This document shows positions 1-6,843 of a DNA stretch of 7,066 nt, in pieces. The notes under the pieces were generated by a model, which did no database searches, was not told where the DNA came from, and was given only the letters and a program-made list of their open reading frames with translations. The stretch is from NCBI GenBank assembly GCA_903928275.1, contig CAIYQJ010000194.1:1-7066 (forward strand), given 5' to 3'. The translations under genes and the position numbers were made by a program. Origin of the DNA: an uncultured Chloroflexota bacterium. Its GTDB lineage: Bacteria; Chloroflexota; Limnocylindria; Limnocylindrales; CSP1-4. The stretch's first letter is position 1; the number at the start of each line of letters is the position of its first letter.

Positions 1-149
1 CCGCCGCGGCGACGGCGGCCCGCGAGGCCCGCCTCGCGCCGCTGCGAACCGACGACGTCCGCCCATACATGTCGTCACTGTACCGGCACCGGCCACGAGA
101 CGAACGGCCGCCGCGCCACGCCGCCCCAGGTGCCGTGGTCCGCGCCCCG
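1..149. other. Left flank downstream of pgl, no gene established
   Basis: This short edge stretch shows no gene that I can defend. On the minus strand an ATG at 68-70 opens a frame to the window edge (23 codons, beginning MYGRTSS, Ala/Arg-rich). A TACAGT box lies 6 nt upstream of it, as in a leaderless start, but there is no Shine-Dalgarno. On the plus strand the frame starting at base 3 reads about as plausibly (it contains TDDVRPYMSSLYRH), and its lower GC at second codon positions slightly favours that strand. That frame, however, has no stop until about 1160, deep inside pgl, so it cannot be a normal convergent gene end. Both readings are left open. Confidence 0.3.
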
Positions 150-194
150 GCCGGCGGAGGAGCCGCGCCGGTCGGCCAGAGCCGCGCCGCCGGC
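150..194 (-). terminator. Possible GC-rich hairpin just after pgl
   Basis: Immediately downstream of the pgl stop codon, bases 187-194 (ccgccggc) and 150-157 (gccggcgg) are exact inverted complements, giving an 8-bp all-GC stem around a 29-nt loop. The loop region also carries a 10-nt direct repeat (agccgcgccg at 161-170 and 180-189, the second copy running into the stem). The position suits the end of the operon. There is no T-tract, and all-GC inverted repeats arise easily by chance at this composition, so a terminator role is only a possibility. Confidence 0.2.
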
Positions 195-1025
195 TCACCG
201 CAGGATCGCGGCGGCCTCCGCGTCGAGGATCCACGTGGCAGCGGCGCGCCGCGCGAGCTGGGCCGGGAGCGCATGGACGTCGCGATCCGTCCGCAACAGG
301 TGCGCGATCATCGCGGCCTTGGATGCCCCGGTCGCCGTGACGATGACGCACGGCGTCGCGAGGAGGATCGGCGGCGTGCAGGTGACCCGCGCCACCTGGG
401 GCTCGATGTGGGTCGGCGCGGCCGCCCACGCGGTCCATCCGGGCGCATCGACCGCCGGGCTGCCCGGGAAGAGCGACAGCACGTGGCCGTCCGTCCCGAC
501 GCCGACGAGCACGACGTCGAAGACCGGCCACCCCTGCGCGTCGGTCGGGAGCCCGGCGCGCATCTCGGCCTCGTGGGCGGCCGCGCAGGCACCCGGTCCG
601 GCGAGCGGCCCGCTCGCGGCCGCGAGCGCGGCGTCCGTCGGCCACGGGTGGACGTTCCGTGTCGGCAGCGGCGTCGGACGCCCGTTCCCGCCGAGCAGGT
701 CGCGGTCGATCGGGGCCATGTTGGAGCGCGGATCGGTGCGCGGCACGAACCGGTCGTCACCGAGCCAGACGTGGAGCCCCTCCCACGGCATGCGTCCGGC
801 GAGCGGAGCGGCGGCGAGCGCGGCGTAGATGCCGGCCGGCGCGGATCCCCCGGTGCTCGCGACGTCCGCACGGCCCCTGCGATCGACGGCCGCGGCGACG
901 GCGGCGACGAGCCGGGTCGCGGCAGCGCGTGCGACCGCGACCGGGTCGGCCAGCACGAGGACCTCCGGCTCACCCGCCTCCGGCCCGGCCGCCCCGCACG
1001 CATCCTCGTCGGCCGGCCGCGTCAC
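195..1025 (-). CDS. pgl: 6-phosphogluconolactonase
   Basis: Pgl hydrolyses 6-phospho-glucono-1,5-lactone, the product of Zwf, to 6-phosphogluconate in the cytosol. The 276-residue product has the usual length for the family and its motifs in order: STGGSAP (57-63) for the phosphate-binding loop, WLGDDRFVP (87-95, where many homologues have GDER) followed by a conserved SN (101-102), VGVGTDGHVLSLFPG (174-188) with the likely catalytic His181, and RVTCTPP...TGASKA (213-237) near the C-terminus. The GTG start at 1023-1025 is chosen because it overlaps the opcA stop in a GTGA junction, has GGAG 8 nt upstream, and no ATG in this frame comes early enough to leave the first domain intact. The overlap implies translational coupling to opcA. 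It is the last gene of the operon. No signal peptide or membrane segment is seen, and the frame is intact. Confidence 0.95.
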   Translation of the reverse strand: MTRPADEDACGAAGPEAGEPEVLVLADPVAVARAAATRLVAAVAAAVDRRGRADVASTGGSAPAGIYAALAAAPLAGRMPWEGLHVWLGDDRFVPRTDPRSNMAPIDRDLLGGNGRPTPLPTRNVHPWPTDAALAAASGPLAGPGACAAAHEAEMRAGLPTDAQGWPVFDVVLVGVGTDGHVLSLFPGSPAVDAPGWTAWAAAPTHIEPQVARVTCTPPILLATPCVIVTATGASKAAMIAHLLRTDRDVHALPAQLARRAAATWILDAEAAAILR

Positions 1026-2287
1026 GGACGCGGCTCCGCGGCCGTGACGCCGACAAGGTCGGCCGCGAGGCGGAGCGTCGCCGTCTCCACCTCGACGCGA
1101 CCGCCGCTCTCGATGGCCTCCGCGAGCAGGTCGGCGTCCGTCCGTCGAGCCGCCCGGTAGGCGCGGTCGAGGACCTCCCTGCCGTCGAGCGACGCCCGGA
1201 CGACGACCTCCTCGGCGCGCGCCGTGACCTCGACGCGAAGCTCGGAGCCCCGCATCGACGCGACGATCGCCAGCCGCGTCGTGGACCCGAGCGTCAGCGC
1301 CGACGTCTCGGGTCGGAGGACGACGTCCACGGCGCCGCCGCGCCGTCGACGCAGGAGCGCCTCCCACCGTCCGTCCGGCCCGCGCGCGAGTGCCCGGTCC
1401 ACGGTCCACCCGAGCCGCGACCCGAGCCAGGCCGCGTGGTAGAGCGGTCGCACGACGTTCGCCTCGCCGACGTCCCGGGCCAGGGAGCTGCGGGCCGCAT
1501 ACGACACCTCGACCTCGCGAATCGACCGGACGAAGGGCGCGAGGGTCGCCTCGTCGAACGCCGCGGCGATCGCCTCGCGCCACCGGGATTGCCGCATGAG
1601 CGCGAAGTCCGAGATCGCCCCGTGCGTCGTGTCGAGGACGCGGCCGAGGCGGCGGACACCGTCGAGCCCGTCCCCCGGCCACGCGCCGCCGTCCACGACG
1701 AGGCGGTCCGCAACCCCGGCGGCGGTCGAGACATCGTGGAAGTCGGCCGCGTCGAACGGGACCTCTCCCGGCCACCAGAGTGCGACCGGCAGGTCGTGGA
1801 CGACGAGCTGCGGGACGATGGACGCGAGGTGCCGGCCCGCCTCGCCGCCCACGGCGACGCGGATCGTCTCGGTGCAGACGATGGCGCCCCCCTCCCTGGG
1901 AAGGTCGCAGCGGGCGAAGACGTCGGCGTCGATCCGCCGCGGGCCGTCCGGGTCCCGGACCTCGATGAGGATCGTCCGCGACGGGTGACGGCCGGCGAGT
2001 GCCGCGAACGCGGCGTCGGCCCGCTCGGCGAGGTCCCGAGAGTGCGTGACCGCCACCAGGTTGAGCACGCTTGTCCGCGCGACCACGTGCGATTCGCCGT
2101 CCTCGCCGACCACGGTCGGGGGCGCGGCTCGCCAGATGCTGGCGAGCGCCTCCTCCACGCCGTGGACGCTCTCGGCACGTGCGGTCCACGAGAGCTCCGG
2201 CACCTGCATCGGTGCCGCTGCCGGTCCCGGCACGGAGCCGGGGCCAGGATCCGTGCCGGCGGGCCGACCGGCCGGGGCTCTCGTCAT
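1022..2287 (-). CDS. opcA: Glucose-6-phosphate dehydrogenase assembly protein OpcA
   Basis: OpcA is a non-catalytic partner that promotes assembly and activity of G6PDH in cyanobacteria and actinobacteria. The gene follows zwf directly, as is typical. Numbered from the ATG at 2285-2287 (421 aa), family hallmarks are RTSVLNLVAV (71-80), HPSRTILI (101-108), the signature VVHDLPVALWWPG (162-174), ISDFALMRQSRWREAIAAAF (225-244) and LYHAAWLGSRLGW (282-294). Only two cysteines are present (127 and 138). The start is uncertain. The ATG at 2287 lies 4 nt after the zwf stop with only a weak GGAT upstream. The next ATG at 2209 (395 aa, MQVPELSW) is where recognisable family sequence begins. The intervening 26 codons are low-complexity Pro/Gly/Ala with poorer GC3 and a perfect hairpin, so 2209 may be the true start. 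An upstream ATG at 2395 lies inside zwf and is unlikely. Confidence 0.92.
   Translation of the reverse strand: MTRAPAGRPAGTDPGPGSVPGPAAAPMQVPELSWTARAESVHGVEEALASIWRAAPPTVVGEDGESHVVARTSVLNLVAVTHSRDLAERADAAFAALAGRHPSRTILIEVRDPDGPRRIDADVFARCDLPREGGAIVCTETIRVAVGGEAGRHLASIVPQLVVHDLPVALWWPGEVPFDAADFHDVSTAAGVADRLVVDGGAWPGDGLDGVRRLGRVLDTTHGAISDFALMRQSRWREAIAAAFDEATLAPFVRSIREVEVSYAARSSLARDVGEANVVRPLYHAAWLGSRLGWTVDRALARGPDGRWEALLRRRRGGAVDVVLRPETSALTLGSTTRLAIVASMRGSELRVEVTARAEEVVVRASLDGREVLDRAYRAARRTDADLLAEAIESGGRVEVETATLRLAADLVGVTAAEPRP
2227..2259 (-). promoter_or_regulatory. Perfect 10-bp hairpin at the zwf/opcA junction
   Basis: Bases 2227-2236 (ccggcacgga) and 2250-2259 (tccgtgccgg) are exact reverse complements separated by 13 nt, which gives a strong stem-loop in the operon mRNA. 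It lies between two candidate opcA start codons. It is therefore either inside a low-complexity N-terminus or in an untranslated zwf-opcA spacer. In the second case it could stabilise transcript ends or tune opcA expression relative to zwf. No T-tract follows, so a simple terminator is not indicated. The structure is visible in the sequence; a function is inference. Confidence 0.4.
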
Positions 2288-2291
2288 CGCG

Positions 2292-3944
2292 TCAGATCCG
2301 GCGCCAGGCCCGGCCGTCGCGCGTGATGAGATCGTCGGCCTCGTCCGGGCCCCAGGCCCCGGCAGCGTAGTCGGGGAAGGCCGGGGCCCCGCCACCGGCC
2401 CAGGCTTCCAGCATCGGCGTCACGACACGCCATGCCTCCTCCACCTCGTCCGAGCGCGTGAACAGCGCCTGGTCGCCGAGCAGGGCGTCGAGGATGAGCG
2501 TCTCGTACGCATCGGGCGAGTCCACGCCGAAGCTGGTGCCGTACCCGAAGTCCATGTTCACTGAGCGCACGTCGACCCCGAGGCCCGGGACCTTTGCCCC
2601 GAACCGGAGGAGGATCCCCTCGTCCGGCTGGATGCGCAGCGCGAGCAGGTTCGTGTCCGGGGAGACCCCGGACCCCCGGAACAGCAGGTGCGGGACCTCG
2701 CGGAAGCGGATCGCGATCTCCGTCGCCCGCTTCGGCAGCCGCTTGCCGCTGCGCAGGTAGAAGGGGACGCCGGCCCAGCGCCAGTCGTCGACGGCGAGAC
2801 GGACGGCGACGAACGTCTCCGTCTCCGACTCGGGGTCCACCGCGAGCTCCTGGCGATACCCGGCCACCGGCTCCCCGCCGACCCACCCGGGCCCGTACTG
2901 GCCACGGACGACGTCGCGCGCCACGTCCTCCGCCCGCAGCGGCGCGATCGACCGGAGGACCTTCACCTTCTCGTCGCGCAACGCGTTCGCCTCGAACGTG
3001 GCCGGCGGCTCCATCGCGACGAGGGCGAGGAGTTGGAGGAGGTGGTTCTGGAGGATGTCGCGCGCCGCGCCGGTCTCCTCGTAGAAGGCGCCGCGCCGCT
3101 CGACCCCGATCGACTCGGCGACCGTGATCTGCACGTGGTCGACGTACCGGCGGTTCCACAGCGGCTCGAAGATGAGGTTCGCGAAGCGGAAGACGAGGAG
3201 GTTGCGGACGGTCTCCTTCCCGAGGTAGTGGTCGATCCGGTACACCTGCGACTCCCGAAAGACGCGGGCGACCTCGCGGTTGAGCCGCTGCGCCGACTCG
3301 AGGTCGCGGCCGAACGGCTTCTCGATGACGATCCGCCTCCAGCCGCCGCCGGCCACCTCGTGGTCGATGCCCACGCGGCCGATCTGGCGGACGATCTCGC
3401 TGAACGCAGACGCCTGGGTCGCGAGGTAGTACAGGCGGTCTCCGCCTGCCCCGCGCTCGCGCTCGTCGGCGTCGAGGACCGCCGCGAGCCGGTCGAACGT
3501 CGCGTCGTCGGCGAAGTCGCCCCGCAGGTAGCCGATGCGCTCCGCGAAGCTCTTCCAGGCGTCCGCGTCCATCGGCTGGACGCGTGCGTGCGATTCCACG
3601 GACGCCCGGATCTCCTCGCGGAACGTGGCGTCGTCGTATGCCCGGCGCCCCACCGCGACGAATCGCATGCCGAGCGGAAGGAGGTTCGAGCGCCACAGCT
3701 GGTACAGGGCGGGGAAGACCTTGCGGTGGGCGAGGTCGCCGGTGGCGCCGAACAGCACGATGGTCGCCGGGTCCGGCATCCGGTCGAGGCGGAGCCCCTC
3801 GCGCAGGGGGTTTCCTTCGCGACGCGCCGGCCGGGCCCGCCTGCCGGCGGCCGCGATCCGTGCCTCGCGCATCGTCCGGGGCGCGTCGCGGGTGGGCCGC
3901 GACCCTCCGGCCCCGCCCGTCCCGGTCGCCCCGCCGTCAGTCAC
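2292..3944 (-). CDS. zwf: Glucose-6-phosphate 1-dehydrogenase
   Basis: Zwf oxidises glucose-6-phosphate to 6-phosphogluconolactone with reduction of NAD(P)+, the committed step of the pathway. Numbered from the GTG start (550 aa), it has the dinucleotide-binding loop GATGDLAHRK (66-75), the substrate-binding EKPFG (208-212), the active-site signature RIDHYLGKE (236-244, His239), the likely catalytic base His301 in DILQNHLLQ (296-304), and SGKRLPKRATEI (399-410). The GTG at 3942-3944 overlaps the gnd stop (GTGA) and has GAGG 10 nt upstream. It adds a Gly/Thr/Arg-rich tail before the conserved NPLREGL (45-51). An ATG at 3872 (526 aa) would also keep that motif but lacks a Shine-Dalgarno. The ATG at 3779 would delete it. 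The protein contains no cysteine at all, so the disulfide control known from cyanobacterial Zwf cannot operate here. Frame intact, cytosolic. Confidence 0.96.
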   Translation of the reverse strand: MTDGGATGTGGAGGSRPTRDAPRTMREARIAAAGRRARPARREGNPLREGLRLDRMPDPATIVLFGATGDLAHRKVFPALYQLWRSNLLPLGMRFVAVGRRAYDDATFREEIRASVESHARVQPMDADAWKSFAERIGYLRGDFADDATFDRLAAVLDADERERGAGGDRLYYLATQASAFSEIVRQIGRVGIDHEVAGGGWRRIVIEKPFGRDLESAQRLNREVARVFRESQVYRIDHYLGKETVRNLLVFRFANLIFEPLWNRRYVDHVQITVAESIGVERRGAFYEETGAARDILQNHLLQLLALVAMEPPATFEANALRDEKVKVLRSIAPLRAEDVARDVVRGQYGPGWVGGEPVAGYRQELAVDPESETETFVAVRLAVDDWRWAGVPFYLRSGKRLPKRATEIAIRFREVPHLLFRGSGVSPDTNLLALRIQPDEGILLRFGAKVPGLGVDVRSVNMDFGYGTSFGVDSPDAYETLILDALLGDQALFTRSDEVEEAWRVVTPMLEAWAGGGAPAFPDYAAGAWGPDEADDLITRDGRAWRRI

Positions 3945-4837
3945 TCCGACTTCACCTCGTGGCCGCCGAACTCGTTCCGCAGCGCAGCGAGGATCCTGGC
4001 GCCGTAGCTGTCGTCCTGCCGCGAGCGGAAGCGCGCCTGCAGCGACAGCGTGATGATCGGCGCCGGGACGTCGCGGTCGATCGCCTCCTGGACCGTCCAC
4101 CGGCCCTCGCCGGAATCGGCCACCCATCCCTTCAGGTGCGAGAGATCCTGGTCGGGCCGGAGCGCGTCGGCGGCCAGCTCGAGCAGCCACGACCGCACGA
4201 CGGAGCCGTGCATCCACATGTCCGCGATCGCCGCGAGGTCGAGCGGATACGGCGCCGCGTGCATGATCTCGAACCCTTCGGCATAGGCCTGCATGAGGCC
4301 GTACTCGATGCCGTTGTGGATCATCTTCACGTAGTGGCCGGCTCCCGGGCCGCCGGCGTGGAGGTAGCCGTCCTCGGGCGCCAGCGTCCTGAACGCGGGC
4401 TCCGCCAGGGCGACGTGGGCGTCCTCGCCGCCCGCCATCAGCGCGTAGCCGTTCGCGAGACCCCAGACGCCACCGGAGACGCCGGCGTCGACGAACCCCA
4501 CGCCGACCTCCGCGCATCGGGCGTGGCGACGGACGGAATCGTGGTAGTTCGCGTTCCCGCCGTCGACGATGACGTCGCCCGACGCGAGGTGGGCGAGCAG
4601 CTCCGTGATCTGCGCCTCCGTGGCGTCCCCGGCCGGGACCATCGTGAAGACGACGCGCGGCGTCGCGAGCTTCTCCACGAGCTCGGCGATGGAGAACGCC
4701 GCCGTGGCGCCCTCCGTCGCGATCTCGCGCGTCTTGTCCGGGGTCCGGTTGTACGCGGTGACCTCGTGCCCGGAGCGGACGAGGCGACGGACCATGTTCG
4801 CGCCCATGCGCCCAAGGCCGATGAACCCGACCTGCAT
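3941..4837 (-). CDS. gnd: 6-phosphogluconate dehydrogenase, decarboxylating, short form
   Basis: Gnd converts 6-phosphogluconate to ribulose-5-phosphate and CO2 with production of NAD(P)H. At 298 aa it belongs to the short class (YqeC-like), which lacks the long C-terminal part of the roughly 470-aa E. coli enzyme. An N-terminal Rossmann fold carries GLGRMG (7-12). The end of the second strand reads YNRT (29-32), the Asn-Arg-Thr pattern that long enzymes use to hold the NADP+ phosphate, whereas NAD-preferring short forms usually have an acidic residue there. SGG (121-123) contacts substrate. HYVKMIHNGIEYG (168-180) holds the catalytic Lys171 and Glu178. The C-terminus has GEGRWTVQEAI (243-253). 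The ATG start sits 2 nt after the pgi stop with an excellent Shine-Dalgarno at 4844-4849, and the stop overlaps the zwf start. NADP use is inferred from the motif only. Confidence 0.95.
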   Translation of the reverse strand: MQVGFIGLGRMGANMVRRLVRSGHEVTAYNRTPDKTREIATEGATAAFSIAELVEKLATPRVVFTMVPAGDATEAQITELLAHLASGDVIVDGGNANYHDSVRRHARCAEVGVGFVDAGVSGGVWGLANGYALMAGGEDAHVALAEPAFRTLAPEDGYLHAGGPGAGHYVKMIHNGIEYGLMQAYAEGFEIMHAAPYPLDLAAIADMWMHGSVVRSWLLELAADALRPDQDLSHLKGWVADSGEGRWTVQEAIDRDVPAPIITLSLQARFRSRQDDSYGARILAALRNEFGGHEVKSE

Positions 4838-4839
4838 CG

Positions 4840-6636
4840 TCAGACCTCCGGGGGAAGCGTGCGGTCGAGGAGTCGTTCGAGCGAGGCGAGCCCCGCGTCG
4901 GCGTCCTCGCCGAGATGGATGCGCAGCACGGGCAGGCCGTGGCTCTCGAGCGACTGCACGTCGCCCGCCGCCTGTGCGTCGATGAGCGTGCCGAACGTGT
5001 AGGGCGCGCCCGGCACGTCGACGTCGGCCGGGTGGCCGGCGGTGAGCTGGAGGAACCAGCCGATGGGCGCGCCACCCTTGTGGAGCTGGCCGGTGGAGTG
5101 GAGGAACCGCGGGCCATAGCCGGCGGTCGTCGCGCGGTGGGTCCGGTCACGCAGGAGCCGCCGCATCGACGCGAGGCGCGCATCGCGCTCCGGCGTCGGC
5201 GCGATGAACGCCTGGAGGGCGAGGTACCCGTCCGGCCGGATCCGCGCGAGGTGCCGGCGCATCTCGTCCTCGAGCGGCGCTTCCGCGGCGGGCGCCCCCG
5301 GCGCACTCTCCCCGTACAGCGTCAGGCCCTCGCCGTGCGCGAGAGGGCGGGCAGCCTGGCCGGACGCGTTCCCGTGCTCGACCCGCGCGAGCTCGCGCTT
5401 CGTGTTCTCCTTCGACTCGGAGACGTTCGGCTCGTCGAACGGATCCACGCCGAGGACGATCCCGGCGAAGGCCGTGGCGACCTCCCAGCGGACGAACTCG
5501 GCACCGACGTCGATCGGGTCGTCGACCTCGATGAGCACGACCGGGTGGCCGGCCTCCGCGAGGGCGTCCACGAACACGTCGGGCGTGAGGCCGTCGGGCG
5601 TGGCCGCGCCGGCGTCAGATCCTGCGAGGCGGACGCGGACGAAGACGCGGTCGTGCCCGTACGTTCCGACGGTCCCGATCGGCTCGTCGACGATCGGGAC
5701 GATGCCGACGCCGGACTTGCCGGTGCTCTCCGCGACCAGCTGCTCGATCCAGGCCCCGAGCGGCGCGATCCCGGGGTCCATGACGAACGTCAGCTTGTCA
5801 TGGCCGGCACGGGCCAGCGTGCCGAGCAGCAGGCCGAGGGCGAGCCCCGGGTTCTCGGACGCGTCGTCGAGGTGGCAGTCCTCGAGCATCCGGCGGGCGC
5901 CGTCGAGGAGCGGGTCGAGGTCGATCCCCATGAGGGAGCCGGGCACGAGGCCGACGTACGTGAGCGCGGAGTACCTGCCGCCGATCGATTCCGGGTTGAG
6001 GAAGGCCTCGCGGAAGTCGTCGACGCCGGGGATGGCCTCGTACGCCTTGCCGGGGTCCGTGATCGAGACGAAGTACGCGCCGATGATGTCGTGGCGTCCG
6101 CGGTGCTCCGGCCCGAGCGCCCGGTGGACCCAGTCCCACGCGTAGGCGCGGAACGCGAGCGTCTCCGTCGTCGTCCCGGACTTCGTCGCGATGATCGTCA
6201 GCGTGTGCTCCGGGTCGAGCGCCTCGAAGACCGCCGCCACGGCCGCCGGGTCGGTGGAGTCGAGGGCGCCGACCGACAGGTAGTCGGTGATGTCCGGGAA
6301 CAGCCCGGCGAGGACCTGCGGTGCGAGGCTGCTCCCGCCCATGCCGGCGACGACCGCGTTCGTGTAGCCCGCGTCCCGGATGGCGTCACCGAACGCCTCG
6401 AGGGAGGCGATCCGCTCCGTGAAGTCGATCGGCGAATCCAGCCAGCCGAGCCGGTTCGCGATCCGCGCCTGGACGGCCGGATCGGCGGACCAGAGGCTGG
6501 CGTCCTTCTCGAACAGGCGCCGTGCCCAGCCTTCGTCCCGTGCTCGCCGGAACTCGGCGGCGTAGTTCGCCTCGAGCTCCGCGCGCGGGAGCCTGGCGTC
6601 CACGCCGCGCGGGCTCTCGGGTGTCGTGTCGCTCAT
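4840..6636 (-). CDS. pgi: Glucose-6-phosphate isomerase, stand-alone version of the transaldolase-PGI type
   Basis: PGI interconverts glucose-6-phosphate and fructose-6-phosphate and so feeds the downstream oxidative genes. The 598-aa product has two SIS-type sugar-phosphate domains. GMGGSSLAP (98-106) and TKSGTTTET (151-159) bind phosphate, GGRYSALT (219-226) carries the active-site Arg221, and EQLVAESTGK (298-307) carries the likely catalytic Glu303. PFDEPNVSESKENTK (399-413) follows, then FLHSTGQLHKGG (511-522) in the C-terminal region. The N-terminal lead (RLFEKDASLWS, NRLGWLD) and the C-terminal HSTGQ region resemble the isomerase half of bifunctional transaldolase-PGI proteins more than the roughly 550-aa E. 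coli enzyme. No transaldolase half is attached: an in-frame TGA at 6712-6714 closes the frame upstream. The ATG at 6634-6636 has GGAGGA 4 nt before it. It is the first gene of the operon. Confidence 0.95.
   Translation of the reverse strand: MSDTTPESPRGVDARLPRAELEANYAAEFRRARDEGWARRLFEKDASLWSADPAVQARIANRLGWLDSPIDFTERIASLEAFGDAIRDAGYTNAVVAGMGGSSLAPQVLAGLFPDITDYLSVGALDSTDPAAVAAVFEALDPEHTLTIIATKSGTTTETLAFRAYAWDWVHRALGPEHRGRHDIIGAYFVSITDPGKAYEAIPGVDDFREAFLNPESIGGRYSALTYVGLVPGSLMGIDLDPLLDGARRMLEDCHLDDASENPGLALGLLLGTLARAGHDKLTFVMDPGIAPLGAWIEQLVAESTGKSGVGIVPIVDEPIGTVGTYGHDRVFVRVRLAGSDAGAATPDGLTPDVFVDALAEAGHPVVLIEVDDPIDVGAEFVRWEVATAFAGIVLGVDPFDEPNVSESKENTKRELARVEHGNASGQAARPLAHGEGLTLYGESAPGAPAAEAPLEDEMRRHLARIRPDGYLALQAFIAPTPERDARLASMRRLLRDRTHRATTAGYGPRFLHSTGQLHKGGAPIGWFLQLTAGHPADVDVPGAPYTFGTLIDAQAAGDVQSLESHGLPVLRIHLGEDADAGLASLERLLDRTLPPEV
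4844..4849 (-). promoter_or_regulatory. Shine-Dalgarno of gnd
   Basis: The minus strand reads GGAGGT here, 6 nt before the gnd ATG, and the site lies inside the last codons of pgi. This fixes the gnd start and suggests coupled translation of the two genes. Confidence 0.75.
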
Positions 6637-6640
6637 CGCT

Positions 6641-6646
6641 TCCTCC
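6641..6646 (-). promoter_or_regulatory. Shine-Dalgarno of pgi
   Basis: The minus strand reads GGAGGA, 4 nt before the ATG at 6636. It supports this ATG as the true start and therefore a PGI with no fused transaldolase. Confidence 0.7.
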
Positions 6647-6733
6647 GGTCGGCCGTCGGCTTCCGTGCGCCGGCCCTGCGTCGGCCAGGCCCGCCCGGGC
6701 CCGGCACCGCGTCATGTGGGTCCGTCGCGAACC

Positions 6734-6739
6734 AGTCTA
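6734..6739 (-). promoter_or_regulatory. Possible -10 box for the pgi operon
   Basis: TAGACT on the minus strand fits the TAnnnT pattern of GC-rich bacteria and is the only AT-richer hexamer close to the operon, about 100 nt before the pgi ATG and just downstream of the repeat block. No convincing -35 element is found 16-19 nt upstream, where the sequence is GC-rich repeat. This is a candidate only. Confidence 0.2.
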
Positions 6740-6756
6740 CGGAGGATGGCCCCAGC

Positions 6757-6840
6757 GCGCGGGGCGGCCACTCGCGCGGGGCGGCCCTGAAGCGCCAGGC
6801 GACCGCTGGCGCGGGGCGGCCCCGAAGCGCCAGGCTACCG
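6757..6840. repeat. Direct repeats, 35-nt period, with internal inverted repeat
   Basis: A 32-nt unit at 6774-6805 recurs at 6809-6840 with 30 of 32 bases identical (period 35). A truncated 13-nt copy of its start (gcgcggggcggcc) sits at 6757-6769, 17 nt earlier. Between the two full units gcgccag (6792-6798) and ctggcgc (6806-6812) form a 7-bp stem with a 7-nt loop. A further core of the unit (gaagtgcca) recurs at 6879-6887. The intergenic position and the hairpins recall REP-like or BIME-like elements, but I cannot assign a family. Confidence 0.7.
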
Positions 6841-6843
6841 AGC

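Noticed and set aside
1026..2189. Extension of the pgl frame upstream through opcA
   Set aside because: It is low-complexity Arg/Gly sequence opposite in frame to intact OpcA motifs. The GTGA junction gives a proper start.
3945..5306. Extension of the zwf frame upstream through gnd and the end of pgi
   Set aside because: The reading is Arg-rich and out of frame with gnd, whose catalytic motifs are intact. The recognisable Zwf sequence begins only after 3944.
6637..6714. Transaldolase domain fused upstream of PGI
   Set aside because: An in-frame TGA at 6712-6714 ends the frame and the sequence before the ATG shows no transaldolase motif.
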